Shown here: in pieces, positions 49,931-60,257 of the stretch | Layout of the letters: each line of letters opens with the position of its first letter | Position numbering within the stretch: position 1 is the first letter of the stretch | Source of the DNA: Siphonodentalium dalli | Lineage: Eukaryota; Mollusca; Scaphopoda; Gadilida; Siphonodentaliidae | Direction: 5' to 3' | NCBI GenBank assembly: GCA_032622095.1 | Contig: CP136062.1 | Coordinates: 197,229,887 to 197,293,886, forward strand | DNA length: 64,000 nucleotides | Translations under genes and position numbers: made by a program | Notes under the pieces: model-generated | What the model saw: only the letters and a program-made list of their open reading frames with translations | The model's database searches: none | What the model was told of the DNA's origin: nothing

Positions 49931-50638
49931 TTCGTGCGTTAGAGCCCTGTGGTCCATGTGTGTGTTTCGCGCACATGACAGACAGATCCTACTCTTTTAC
50001 ATATATTGATCATATTATGCTACTTCAATATATCCTCGGGCAAATAAGTTCATATTGGACCTACATATTGACAATCGTTCATATTGGACTTATTTGGTTA
50101 TGATCAATGTGTATATGCGACACCGGAAATTATGTTTACACAATATGCCGATATTTTGTTACCGAATATTCGTGATTATTAAAATCCAGGACACATCAGG
50201 AAGATAGAATCCCTCTGAATAATAGTAGAGTATACTATACTTCTAATATATACTATCAAAAGATTATATATTTAAAGTAATTCCTCGGAAATCACGATTA
50301 TTAGGTGAAATTCTACGGATCGTCTGCAACTTGGTCTGATATACACATATTTTCTTTTGTCTAAAACGTCTGTGTGTTTACATATTGCTATGCACATGAC
50401 GTAAGAAAGGTCCACTTACAACACAAAACATGAATTTTTCGGATGTTTGTTAAATTATTGGAGAAAGACATAACTATTTGGTGTACGGCGAATTGCAGCC
50501 AACTGTAGGCAAACAATTCGGTCAAAATAAGAGTCATATCACTACACATCATTACGGTGACGATTGCGTCATTTTGTTGCTTTCCATCTCATTGGAACAC
50601 CACGTGTATGCCAAATAAATGGTGACTTATTTTTAGCT
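49931..50638. other. No gene recognised
   Basis: AT-rich, no features identified. Confidence 0.4.
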
Positions 50639-50642
50639 TTAA

Positions 50643-51034
50643 CCCTTTACCCAACAAACCGGCCAAAAACGGCCAAATAAAGCTGCAACAGCCTAAATTA
50701 TCTTGGGTCTGTCTCAATAAAACCATATAAATATGGATATCATTGGAACCGGCTCATTGACCACATTGTGATGGTTACAGTTATGCCCTGTGCCAATGCA
50801 TTCTCTTATATATGCGAGTCGACCATAGGTCGCCTCGCATATATAAGAGAATGCATTGGCCTAAAAAAAATCTTTTTTTAACACTTTTTACCATTTTTTC
50901 TTACATTCTTTAACAATTTTATAATTTTTAATGTGTTAAGCCAATGCATTCTCTTATATATGCGAGGCGACCTATGGTCGACTCGCATATATAAGAGAAT
51001 GCATTGGCACAGGGCCGTTCTGTTGGGTAAAGGG
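50643..51034 (-). mobile_element. TTAA-flanked MITE, subfamily A, copy 5
   Basis: 392 bp, TTAA at 50639-50642 and 51035-51038. Same orientation as copy 3 (16071) and nearly the same sequence, including both hairpins and the A/T spacer. Confidence 0.92.
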
Positions 51035-51478
51035 TTAAAATCACATACGAGGGGGCTATCTACCAGAATTCTACTTGGCATGATAAATTTAAAGGTCATC
51101 TTTGAAATTTAACACAATTTTCCAGGAAACGCCAAACATTGAAATGAGCATTAATGATTATGACCTCACACACTAGCACTAGTTAGTAAATGCACGCCAA
51201 CAATGATTTTATAAATATGAGATAAAATGTGCGGCGAACTATGTCAATTATGGCTTGGTGTCATTATAAATTATAAATTGGTGTCATAATACATTTATCA
51301 CATAATTTGACCATAAAAGCAGTTTCATAATTATCGATAAGAGACACATTTAATATCAGCGCGTGCGATGACGTCTCATCGTTCTTCAAATGACTTGCGA
51401 TCGCTGCGGTTTTTATCGTTGTTTTCGATGGATATTTCGCATTGCTTCGCGTTTATTTGATCATGTGATAAAAAGTAT

Positions 51479-51615
51479 CTCACACTCGTCCTATTTTATA
51501 CGTAATTTATCAACCCCGTCCACTAAATTCTATTTGAGCCTCGGTAAACCTCGGCTCAAATCGAATTTAGTGAACTCGGTTGATAAATTCCGTATAAAAT
51601 AGAAACTCATGTGAG
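51479..51615. repeat. Snap-back hairpin, about 62-bp arms
   Basis: CTCACACTCG, CTATTTTATACG, AATTTATCAAC, CACTAAATTC and TTTGAGCC on the left pair in order with their complements on the right, with scattered mismatches. The loop is TCGGTAAACCTC. A 70-codon frame crossing it is an artefact. Confidence 0.88.
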
Positions 51616-51799
51616 ATCCTCTATGTATCTCGATAAAAGGAGCAAGCAGATGTTCATTTTAAAATTATAAATTTCCTGCATAAGGAGATAAAATGCAAAA
51701 CATTTTTATTTGTGATTAAACCTCACGTTATCAAGTTTATTTTATTGTCCACCCCCTGATTATTTCGGAGAACTATTGTAATCAGCGACGTTAGTTCGT

Positions 51800-52390
51800 T
51801 AGCGCCTCTGTTCGTGTGTCCGTCCGATTCCATGTCAGACTGTTAACTCCAGTTCAATTATCCGATCGAAGCGACACTTCGTATGATGAATGACAATATT
51901 GAGTTTAATTTCAATTGTGGTTCAAGACCGATGATTTTTGTTTTTTAATTAGGGGTGTATTAGACATGCTGTGTAAGCTCAAAGTATTATGTTAGTTTGC
52001 GGTAGTACACTTCGAGATGGCTAAAGGGCGCATTTTTCCACGCCTAGCGATGCTCTTGTTTAACTTAGAAATTTCTATTTTCATGTTGTCCGGATAATAA
52101 CTCCGGTGAATAATATCCGATCGGAACGAAAGTTGGTACGAGCAATAAAAATTACATTATTGAGGTCGAGTTCCAATATCGTTCCGGTCAGATGATTTTT
52201 GTTAGAGCTATAGAAATGTTCAGACCAATAAATTGTCATTTTCGTGTTGTCCGGATAATTCCAATTAATATCAACTAATCCAAATAAAACTTGACATCAG
52301 GAATATCCATCACAGTCTTCAAGTCAAGTTTGAATGTGGTTCAGATCTGCTGATTTTATGCGGAGATATTTCCCTTTTTCTACTATAAAA
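51800..52390. repeat. Degenerate tandem modules, about 170-180 bp
   Basis: Three diverged modules each contain a TGT(C/T)GTCCG(G/T)AT-like start, an AACTCC / ATCCGATCG block, a late AATTGTGGTTCA or equivalent, and end in GATGATTTTTGTT or similar. Recognised by eye only, and alignment could revise the limits. Function unknown. Confidence 0.4.
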
Positions 52391-53489
52391 ATATCAACTT
52401 TGCGATTATTATTCCATCATGTACAAATTCCACACACATTGTGTTTTTCTGAGCTTGTGTCTCACGTGGGTGTTCCATAACGTCTTGATTTATGTATCTT
52501 CATGTTATACTTGTATTCAGTTTTAAATCTGCATATCTCACATGTTGTTTCGATGTTCACCTGAACAGACTCTAATACGGGTGCGATCTCAAATGATGAC
52601 ATTTTGGACAGAAATTGTATTGGAAATTTTGTCACAAATAAACGTTAATTAGACTTATTGTCGATTATAGCTGTGTAATAAAACAATACAAACAATCAAA
52701 CTGGGACATTTGGCGTTCGAAGCATTGTTATGGGAACACCCTATTGATCTAGATCGCTATCGCCCGAATGGTCTGTTCTAAAAATAGAACAATAAAGTGT
52801 CCCACTTAATCATCTCATTTTATAATAAAATATCCGAAATAAAATAACTATTAATTGATAGTCCAGATAGAACCGTTTCCGGACATGTGTCTTTAATTCA
52901 CATTTATTATTATATACCCACGAAACTATTTCAAAATGTGAAGAGATAATCCATCTTTAGTAATAAGAATCAGATGGCTCAAACCATCAAAATCAAACTC
53001 CAGTTTTGGTCCTGTGTGGCTGTATGCACATTTGGGAGACCGTGTGCGACTTCATGTAGGTTCGAGTGATAATGTGTGACATTACGAACCAAGACATGTG
53101 ACAATTCAATAATATTTCGTTAATTTATCAACACATTTTAAAGTTTAATGCCAGGAACTTGAAAAGACAGCAATTCCTAGTTCTAATTTGATGTCTGGAG
53201 ATTATGTGCTGTTTTTAGCTTTTGAAATTTAAGGTTCCATCGACCTCGATGGAGAGACATCAACTACACCCGTGTTGGTGTGTCATTAGCAGGTCTCGTC
53301 TTCTGTTGGATGTGATGTTAGAATGTATGCCAGTAATCTACCAAAACCCGCGAGTCAACCTGGAACTGGCATTGACGAATGGCGTAGAACAGCAATAGTT
53401 GACATGAAGTCCAAAGTAATTAGGACTTAACTCATCCATAAATTGTTCGTATACTGGAGGGATTACCTACGAGTTTGGTATAACAATTA
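52391..53489. other. No gene recognised
   Basis: AT-rich spacer up to the second Helitron-like family; no ORF or repeat assigned. Confidence 0.4.
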
Positions 53490-53845
53490 TCTACTATATA
53501 ACTTCTGCCTGTCTGTCGGCCTGCCTGTCTGTATATGTGTGTTATATACTCGAAAACTGCTCGACCGATCTGACTCAAATTTGATATGTAGGCCTACTTT
53601 GATACGGAGAACAAAATGAGTGGGTCCAATTTCACGTGCGACCGTATCCTTGACCTTGACCTCGCTCATATACGCTCATATAGGCACTGATATGTATCTG
53701 GACCTGGACCTATCCGACTCAAATTTGGTATGTAGGCCTACTCTGATCCCGGGAACAATACGGACGGGTCCAATTTCACGTGCGACCGTGTCCTTGACAT
53801 TGACCTTGACCTCGCCCATATACGCTTATACAGGCATGTTTCTGG

Positions 53846-53890
53846 AATAGAATAGAATAGAATATACTTTATTCAGCAATGTATATAATT
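53846..53890 (-). other. LINE 3' tail and polyadenylation-like signal
   Basis: On the minus strand the sequence reads ...GAATAAAGTATATTC then about four ATTCT units to the end. The AATAAA may terminate the transcript, and the pentamer tract marks the site used for priming on the target. Confidence 0.8.
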
Positions 53891-54356
53891 AATTAATGTA
53901 AACAAAATATTTTATAACATATAACAATATACATTACAGGGAGGTTGCATGACCATACGGTCGTCTTCCTGCTACCTCCCATGGAAATTATAAATTCTTT
54001 TCTGACTCCAGCTCCTTGACCATACAATCTATTATATATTTGTTGGAGATATTTCATAATCTTATACTATAATGTATGTAGAAGTAAAAGGTAAAGATTC
54101 TGCATTTACACATACTATTAAATATAGTTTTATATTTATGGTGTATTGGCTAATATATTGACTAGTATATTGACTGATGAGATAGACATCATTTACAATA
54201 AATAAATAAATAAATTTAATAAATATGCTTTAATAAATATGCTTCAATAAATCAATAAATATGCTTTAATGGAAATGGAAATGAGATTGTTAATCTACAT
54301 TAAGATTAATGTTGAGATTAATGTTATTCAATGTTAATCAAAGTTAAGCCTTAAGG

Positions 54357-55919
54357 TTAATCCATGACACCTGGATAACAATCCTGACAATACAAATTTT
54401 TACATTGGACCTTATCTAGATATGATTCAAGTTGTTCCTGCATAATATGTCTTTTGAAATTAGAACGTGGTAAAAGGGATCTCAAGGACACATCAACGAT
54501 TCTCCACCGTTTTGGAAAATTGTGTAGCGGAAGACTATCACTGAATGCAGTTCTAGACATAGTTTCATATATAGTACCACTTTGCCTAGTTATTGTGTTT
54601 GGGTTATTGATTATATGATAAGTGTCCAGAAGCGGAAAGGGTAAAATATTATTTGACCAATCGTGCATATACTGATAAATCCTTAATTTGTACAAATCAA
54701 TAGCTTTTAGTATATTACTTTGCTTAAAAAGTGGTTCAGTGTGACTGTTGTATCTTGCATTATTAATAACTCGGATTGCTCTTTTCTGTAGCACTATTAA
54801 CTTATTGAACAAATGTGAATTACCCCATATTTCAATTCCATACATTAAGTGGCTCTGAATAAGAGAATGGTACAGCATACGCATACTTTTTAGTGGAAGA
54901 ATTTTCTTTACTCTGTTCATTGCATATAAAGCTCTCGATATTCTTGTTGAGACCACTGCCACATGATGTTTAAATGATAAATGTTCATCAATATTGATAC
55001 CAAGAAATTTGAATGATTTGTCTGCACAGTTGTTGCCAATTCTGTCTATTGGATGGTTATCTATTATAAGATGATGGTTGTTACAGTTATATTTACCACC
55101 AGCTGGCTGAAATAGTATATATTTTGTTTTCTTTGCATTCAATGAAAGTTTATTAGCCTTACACCAGTTACTTAGTTGATTCAACTGAATGTTAGTATAT
55201 CTGAAAAGACGTTGAATATCAGAATGAGAAGAGTAAACGGTTGTGTCATCTGCGAATGAAAGCAGAGACAGTTTGGTACTTCTATACATATCATTCACAT
55301 ATATTAAAAACAGTATGGGTCCAAGCACTGATCCTTGAGGAACCCCGGTATTTAATTGAGTCTTTGATGACACTATCCCATCTAAATCTACATATTGCAT
55401 TCTGTTTTCTAAATAGCTTTGAAACCATCTTTTAACGTTGCCTCTGACTCCATAATATTCTAACTTTGTTAAAAGTATATCATGATTAATGGTATCAAAA
55501 GCTTTAGAGAAATCAATGAATGTTGCTAGTGTACAATCCTTAGTTTTCTTATCATTGTGTGATGCTACATCATTTAGAAGTCTAATGATGGGATGAGTAG
55601 TAGAACGATTTTTACGGAAACCGTATTGATCTTGATAAAATTTATCATTGAAATACTCTGTCAATCGCCCACAAACTACCTTCTCTAGGATTTTTGAAAA
55701 AATTGGAAGTATGCTAATTGGCCTGTAATTTTCTATAGCATTGTTTTCATTGGATTTAAACAAAGGAATAACTCTTGCTACTTTCATTCCAGTGGGAACT
55801 ACACCTTCCTCCATGGATAAATTAATGATGTGACATAATGGTACAGCTATCTCATTGACAGTTTTCTTTAATAGATTTGCAGTTATTTCATTACTGTCCT
55901 TGCTTGTTTTATTTTTCAT
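54357..55919 (-). CDS. LINE ORF2 part 2: reverse transcriptase
   Basis: 520 codons of the RT portion of a Jockey-superfamily ORF2 that copies the element's RNA at a nicked target. Motifs in order: NYRPISILPIFSKILEKVV (about 64-82), FRKNRST (101-107), FIDFSKAFDTINHD (134-147), GVPQGSVLGP (192-201), the catalytic FADD (222-225, F replacing the usual Y), then a KTKYILF / FLGI thumb-like region. The C-terminal part carries a LINE-type tail without an obvious RNase H domain. The ATG used here is only the first Met of the frame. The true protein probably continues upstream into the endonuclease frame (overlap 55909-55919). Confidence 0.95.
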   Translation of the reverse strand: MKNKTSKDSNEITANLLKKTVNEIAVPLCHIINLSMEEGVVPTGMKVARVIPLFKSNENNAIENYRPISILPIFSKILEKVVCGRLTEYFNDKFYQDQYGFRKNRSTTHPIIRLLNDVASHNDKKTKDCTLATFIDFSKAFDTINHDILLTKLEYYGVRGNVKRWFQSYLENRMQYVDLDGIVSSKTQLNTGVPQGSVLGPILFLIYVNDMYRSTKLSLLSFADDTTVYSSHSDIQRLFRYTNIQLNQLSNWCKANKLSLNAKKTKYILFQPAGGKYNCNNHHLIIDNHPIDRIGNNCADKSFKFLGINIDEHLSFKHHVAVVSTRISRALYAMNRVKKILPLKSMRMLYHSLIQSHLMYGIEIWGNSHLFNKLIVLQKRAIRVINNARYNSHTEPLFKQSNILKAIDLYKLRIYQYMHDWSNNILPFPLLDTYHIINNPNTITRQSGTIYETMSRTAFSDSLPLHNFPKRWRIVDVSLRSLLPRSNFKRHIMQEQLESYLDKVQCKNLYCQDCYPGVMD

Positions 55920-57489
55920 TTTTGCCTATGACCCCATTCAATTCCTCTGGTGTTGTTGGTCTCAAAAACATACTATTTGTAGAAGGTTCCTTTAAATAGC
56001 TAGTAAAATCAGGAATTGAATTTGTTTCAATTTTATCTGACTCGCGAGTGCCAATATTAGAAAAGTATTCATTAAAAGCTTCAGCTATTTGGCTTCTATT
56101 ATTTACTTGTCTGTTATCAATATTAAAGCTCTGAGGAAACTGAGATTTGCTATTCTTGTGCTGGATTACTTCCTTCAAAATCTCCCAAGTTTTCTTCATA
56201 TTGTTTTTATGGGTATTTAGAATGTTATCATAGTAGTCCCGTTTAATATATCTTTTAACACGATTAAAATGTCTGCAATAACTTTTATAATTTTCTATGT
56301 TGATATCAGAGGGATCTTTTAATTTTTTTCGGTACAATTTCCCTTTTTCTAATGACGATGTCAAAAGTGCCGGTGTCATCCAAGGTCGTTTTTTTTTATA
56401 TTTCATTTGGATTTGGATTTCTCTCAATGGAAATGCTACCTCATAAGCATTCATATAGATTTCCATAAATGCTTGATATGAGTTTTCAGAGTTAGTGGAC
56501 TGCATTACTGCTTCATAATTTTCAGATGATAAAATTCGTTTGAAGCATGACATGTTATCATCTCCAAAACTACGTTGTAATTTTGTTTTATTTTTTTGTT
56601 TCACGGATGTTGAAACTTCTCGAAAGAATGTTCCAAAATGATCGCTAACATCAGTTAAAATTATTCCTGTTTGAAATTCACCATTAGGGTCATTGGCAAA
56701 TATTTGGTCAATCAGAGTTGCCGAGTATGATGTGACTCTTGTAGGTCTAAGAATGGTTGGCATAAAGCCATCAGCAAATATGGCATCAATGAATTCATTT
56801 GTTTTACTATGTTGACCAAATTTCAAGAGGTATATGTTGTAGTCTCCCATTAAAAAAGCCTTTTTGTGTTCAGAGTTAATTTTGCCCATGAGGTCTTTGA
56901 TTGTTATGATACATTGATCTATATCAGCCTTCGGTTGAGTATTAGGTCTGTATATGATGCCTACAATATACGATTTTTTATGTGGTTCAATAATTTCAAC
57001 AAATAATGATTCGAAAATATGCGGAAGAAATACTGACAAGTCATCCCTAATTTTATAATTCAAATCAGACCTAATATAAATTCCAATTCCACCCCTTGGG
57101 TCATCATCATCAGGTCTACATTTCCTCAGAAGTGGATGATATCCATCTAGTGGGAAACTAATGTTGTCCGGTGTTCTAAATATTTCTGTTAATCCTATAA
57201 GACCAAATTTATTTGTGTTATTTTGTAGTTCATACATAAGTGTACTGAAAGCATCCCAATTAGAATTTAAGCTTTGACAGTTCAAGTTAAATAAAGAGAC
57301 TTGACTTTTGATTTTAGAGAAAATACCATAGTAGTCATCTTGCGAGTAATATTTAGTTTGAGGCAATCCATTTATAGGGTTATCATTAAATTCTACTTGT
57401 TGATCATTGGTTTGTGTCTTATATACTTCTTTAAAGTCAAATTTTACACTTGTTGCTATCTCATCAAGCCTAATAACCTGTTCAGCCAT
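55909..57489 (-). CDS. LINE ORF2 part 1: AP-like endonuclease
   Basis: 526 codons. Endonuclease motifs: FNLNCQSL (67-74), GLTE (99-102, catalytic Glu), GGIGIYIRSDL (about 133-143), VGIIYRPN (176-183), GDYN (215-218), TLIDQIF (258-264) and SDH (282-284, catalytic Asp-His). This domain nicks the chromosomal target. The rest is the linker to RT, ending in a segment that normally leads straight into RT. The frame stops at 55909 because of a one-base offset in an A-rich run (about 55910-55925). RT continues in the next frame, so the copy is probably inactive unless ribosomes shift there. The Met at 57489 is plausible but not proven. Confidence 0.93.
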   Translation of the reverse strand: MAEQVIRLDEIATSVKFDFKEVYKTQTNDQQVEFNDNPINGLPQTKYYSQDDYYGIFSKIKSQVSLFNLNCQSLNSNWDAFSTLMYELQNNTNKFGLIGLTEIFRTPDNISFPLDGYHPLLRKCRPDDDDPRGGIGIYIRSDLNYKIRDDLSVFLPHIFESLFVEIIEPHKKSYIVGIIYRPNTQPKADIDQCIITIKDLMGKINSEHKKAFLMGDYNIYLLKFGQHSKTNEFIDAIFADGFMPTILRPTRVTSYSATLIDQIFANDPNGEFQTGIILTDVSDHFGTFFREVSTSVKQKNKTKLQRSFGDDNMSCFKRILSSENYEAVMQSTNSENSYQAFMEIYMNAYEVAFPLREIQIQMKYKKKRPWMTPALLTSSLEKGKLYRKKLKDPSDINIENYKSYCRHFNRVKRYIKRDYYDNILNTHKNNMKKTWEILKEVIQHKNSKSQFPQSFNIDNRQVNNRSQIAEAFNEYFSNIGTRESDKIETNSIPDFTSYLKEPSTNSMFLRPTTPEELNGVIGKNEK

Positions 57490-59134
57490 TATTGAAAAAA
57501 TACAAAATACAAAAATACAAAAAAGTAAGTACTAGTAAATGCAGATCATATGAAAAGGCAGCAGTTATGATCTGTTTAATGGTAAGAGAGTTAATAGCAA
57601 TATCATAATAATTAATAAACATTTCAAATGAGCCCAGAGTCAGAAAATCAACATAGAATATAATAGAAAAAAAACAACATTTGGTAACCCACCATACATG
57701 TATGTTGCGTAAAACGCACCATAAATCCTTTTACTCCAACCCAGAATTCAGCCAACAGTGAAGTATGCTAATTATAACACAGGCATCTGGAAAGTTCCTC
57801 CACCCAACAGTACTGAACCAATAATGGTACAGCACTCTTAGAAAGAAAAACAAATCCAGATGCCTGTGAATTATATATGTATAGTATAGTATAACTGACT
57901 ATAAATAAACTCTATATCTAAATTAACATTATGAATGACTGAAAGTGAATGACTGAAAGTGAGACGTGCACCACTCAGACAATATACATGTACATGTAAT
58001 CTCTATCTGGAAATGGTTTACTTAAAAATGTTATTATTATTTCAACACCCGGTGCACTTCAATGATTTCTACCTCTACAAATTAATATGTCAGAAAGAAA
58101 TTAATACTTAAAAAGTGAGATGGTGCACTCCACAAATGATAGAATTTCTATCACAATAGAATAAGTAAAAAATGTTTGTTATTCAGGGTACAAGTTTGAT
58201 ATTTGTTACCATTACATGTATGTACTTTATTACATGACACACAGGCACATAGTACGGCAACACACTTGGACAAAATGACATCCCCACAATCGAGATGCCA
58301 CTTTGACCCCGCCCACCACCGGCCTACTACCATGTTCATAAAACATTTATTAGGCTCTTTAATAATTCATAGGTCATTATTATACTGTATGAGTTAATCA
58401 TACAAATACATGATTTAAATCATAAGTCTTCATTCTTAAAATTAGATTCTGTAGATGTTTTAGTTACATACATGTATATGTGTATGGTTCTCAGAGGGGG
58501 CGGGTGCTGGCTGCTGAGTAAAAGATTAATATTAACAACTTAAAAATAATAGTTGATATGAGATACTAGTACCACGTACGTTGATAACTAATATCAAATA
58601 TGAAATATTATCAATCGAATACAACTTTTTCACCCTACACTTGTCAATATTTTCAATCGAATACAACTTTTTCACCCTACAATAATTGTCAGTAATACTA
58701 ATAGTTGATAAGATACATGTACATGTACCTGTACTAGTACCGAATGTTGATAATTAATATATATATATATTATCATTCCAATATATCAATGAACTTTTTT
58801 CATCCCAGACTTGTACAGCATATTGCCATACTGTGCACAAAAAAAAAATTATATTATCAAAAAGTCATATCTGAGGCCAAGAAGCCCTCGTTTGTATAAA
58901 TCTATGATATTTATTTTGTCTTTGTTAAATTAATTTGGAAAAAAATTCTGGGTACAGTAATATTACCAGCTTGCCAAGACCCCGAACCCTTCAAGTGTGT
59001 TGAACTAAGCTCCCGAAAAGGAAGGGAATTCCATATTTATTTCATTATGATAATATATAAAGTCAGAATTTAATATCAAAAGTACATGTACACCATCAGT
59101 GTTATCCACAATGTTTCATTCCTTTTATTAAATC
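57490..59134 (-). other. LINE inter-ORF region, 1.6 kb, non-coding
   Basis: Unusually long for this kind of element. It contains a CAGGCATCTGGA/TCCAGATGCCTG inverted pair (57780-57869), a TA tract, and an exact direct repeat with TCAATCGAATACAACTTTTT (58611 and 58653). No long frame. It may contain an old insertion or be a true feature of the family. Confidence 0.6.
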
Positions 59135-59956
59135 TCACTTATGAACATTTGATTGTCCATTGTCCATTCTCGCATCCTCAACGTCAACCCAATTCCCTCC
59201 ATCTTTCCTAGATTGCAGAATAACTTTCAGACCAGATATCCGGATCCTCGTTTTTAATTTCTGATCCTTTCTCAGTTTATAAGCTTGTGCACTTTTTCTT
59301 CCTCTTTCTCGTTTCATCTCTGGTGGTAGGTCTGTTCTCACAGTAATACGTTTAATTCTGTCAATATTTTCTGCTGCATCAAGAATAATCATTTTGTCCC
59401 TGTCTGTAGCCAAGACCATGATAATAGGGTTTGGCGGTTTTCTGCTGAGGTCACCACCCGGTCTGAACGCGACCGGCAATCTGTGTGCATTGACACATCT
59501 GTCCATTACCTTTTCTGCCGTTTTAGCATTTATTTTGAAATCCTTAACAAGCACACTTTCCATGAGCTGATAGACATTTTCCCCTCTTGTTTCCACAATT
59601 CCATACACCAGCAGGTTATATTTTCTGTCGTGCACCTCTCTCAGCATGCCACGCTCCTCCAGTTCAAGAATTTTTGCCAACATTTTTTCTTCAAGGTCCG
59701 GAATTGAACTTTCTTCTACGAAAGAAATTCTTTCTTCAATAGAGCCCACAGCTATTGAAAGTTGATTCTGCTGTTCTGTCAAGTCAGTTTTTACTTCTTC
59801 CACTTCACTTCTTAATTTAACAAACTCCTGTTTAACCAAGCTGAAATTATTCTCCATTTGCTTTGTCAAGTTTACTATTAATTGTTTGAGTTCTAAATTA
59901 GACACTTCCTCTGTCGATTTCTGTGACATAATTAATGCGATGTTATTTGATTTCAC
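59135..59956 (-). CDS. LINE ORF1: coiled-coil RNA-binding protein
   Basis: 273 codons. Residues of about 18-100 are heptad-rich (Leu/Val/Glu/Lys), a likely trimerising coiled coil. Then comes YNLLVYGIVE (about 110-119) and a CVNAHRLP motif (about 155) like the HRLG of RRM-type ORF1p, followed by TVRTDLPPEMKRERGRKSAQ (about 208-228), resembling the C-terminal domain of L1-type ORF1. Family knowledge: such proteins coat the LINE RNA and act as nucleic-acid chaperones. The start at 59956 is the first Met; a second Met is nine codons in. No zinc knuckle is seen. Confidence 0.85.
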   Translation of the reverse strand: MKSNNIALIMSQKSTEEVSNLELKQLIVNLTKQMENNFSLVKQEFVKLRSEVEEVKTDLTEQQNQLSIAVGSIEERISFVEESSIPDLEEKMLAKILELEERGMLREVHDRKYNLLVYGIVETRGENVYQLMESVLVKDFKINAKTAEKVMDRCVNAHRLPVAFRPGGDLSRKPPNPIIMVLATDRDKMIILDAAENIDRIKRITVRTDLPPEMKRERGRKSAQAYKLRKDQKLKTRIRISGLKVILQSRKDGGNWVDVEDARMDNGQSNVHK

Positions 59957-60257
59957 CGAAGTTTAAAACAGTCAAATTATTTTTGTGTTGCCTTATTTCG
60001 TGTGTGACGTCACACGCTAGTCCTCGTAGTTTTAAGTAATGGCCAAAGTCATGCAAGTACTCTTCAGTAAATGTTTATAAACAGTGTCGTCCGTTTGAAT
60101 AATAACATCATCATAACTTGGCTAAATAGTTGTAGTGTTAAGCATTTGTAATCTTCCGAAATCTGGGTTTTGGAAACAGCGAGCGCGTGTTTACTGCATT
60201 CCTAACCGGAAGCGGTGGACCTCGACCGATCCGATTCAAATTTGGTATGTAGGCCTA

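Larger units (their letters stand above)
53846..60213 (-). mobile_element. Near-complete CR1/L2-like LINE
   Basis: About 6.37 kb, reading on the minus strand: 5' UTR (60213-59957), ORF1, a long inter-ORF region, endonuclease, reverse transcriptase, 3' UTR, and a short tail of ATTCT pentamers (53846-53865) just beyond an AATAAA. Pentamer or octamer tails instead of poly(A) are typical of CR1/L2 relatives. Helitron-family-2 units resume on both sides, so both ends are bounded. The copy is young: all three long frames are open and only one one-base offset splits ORF2. Confidence 0.9.
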
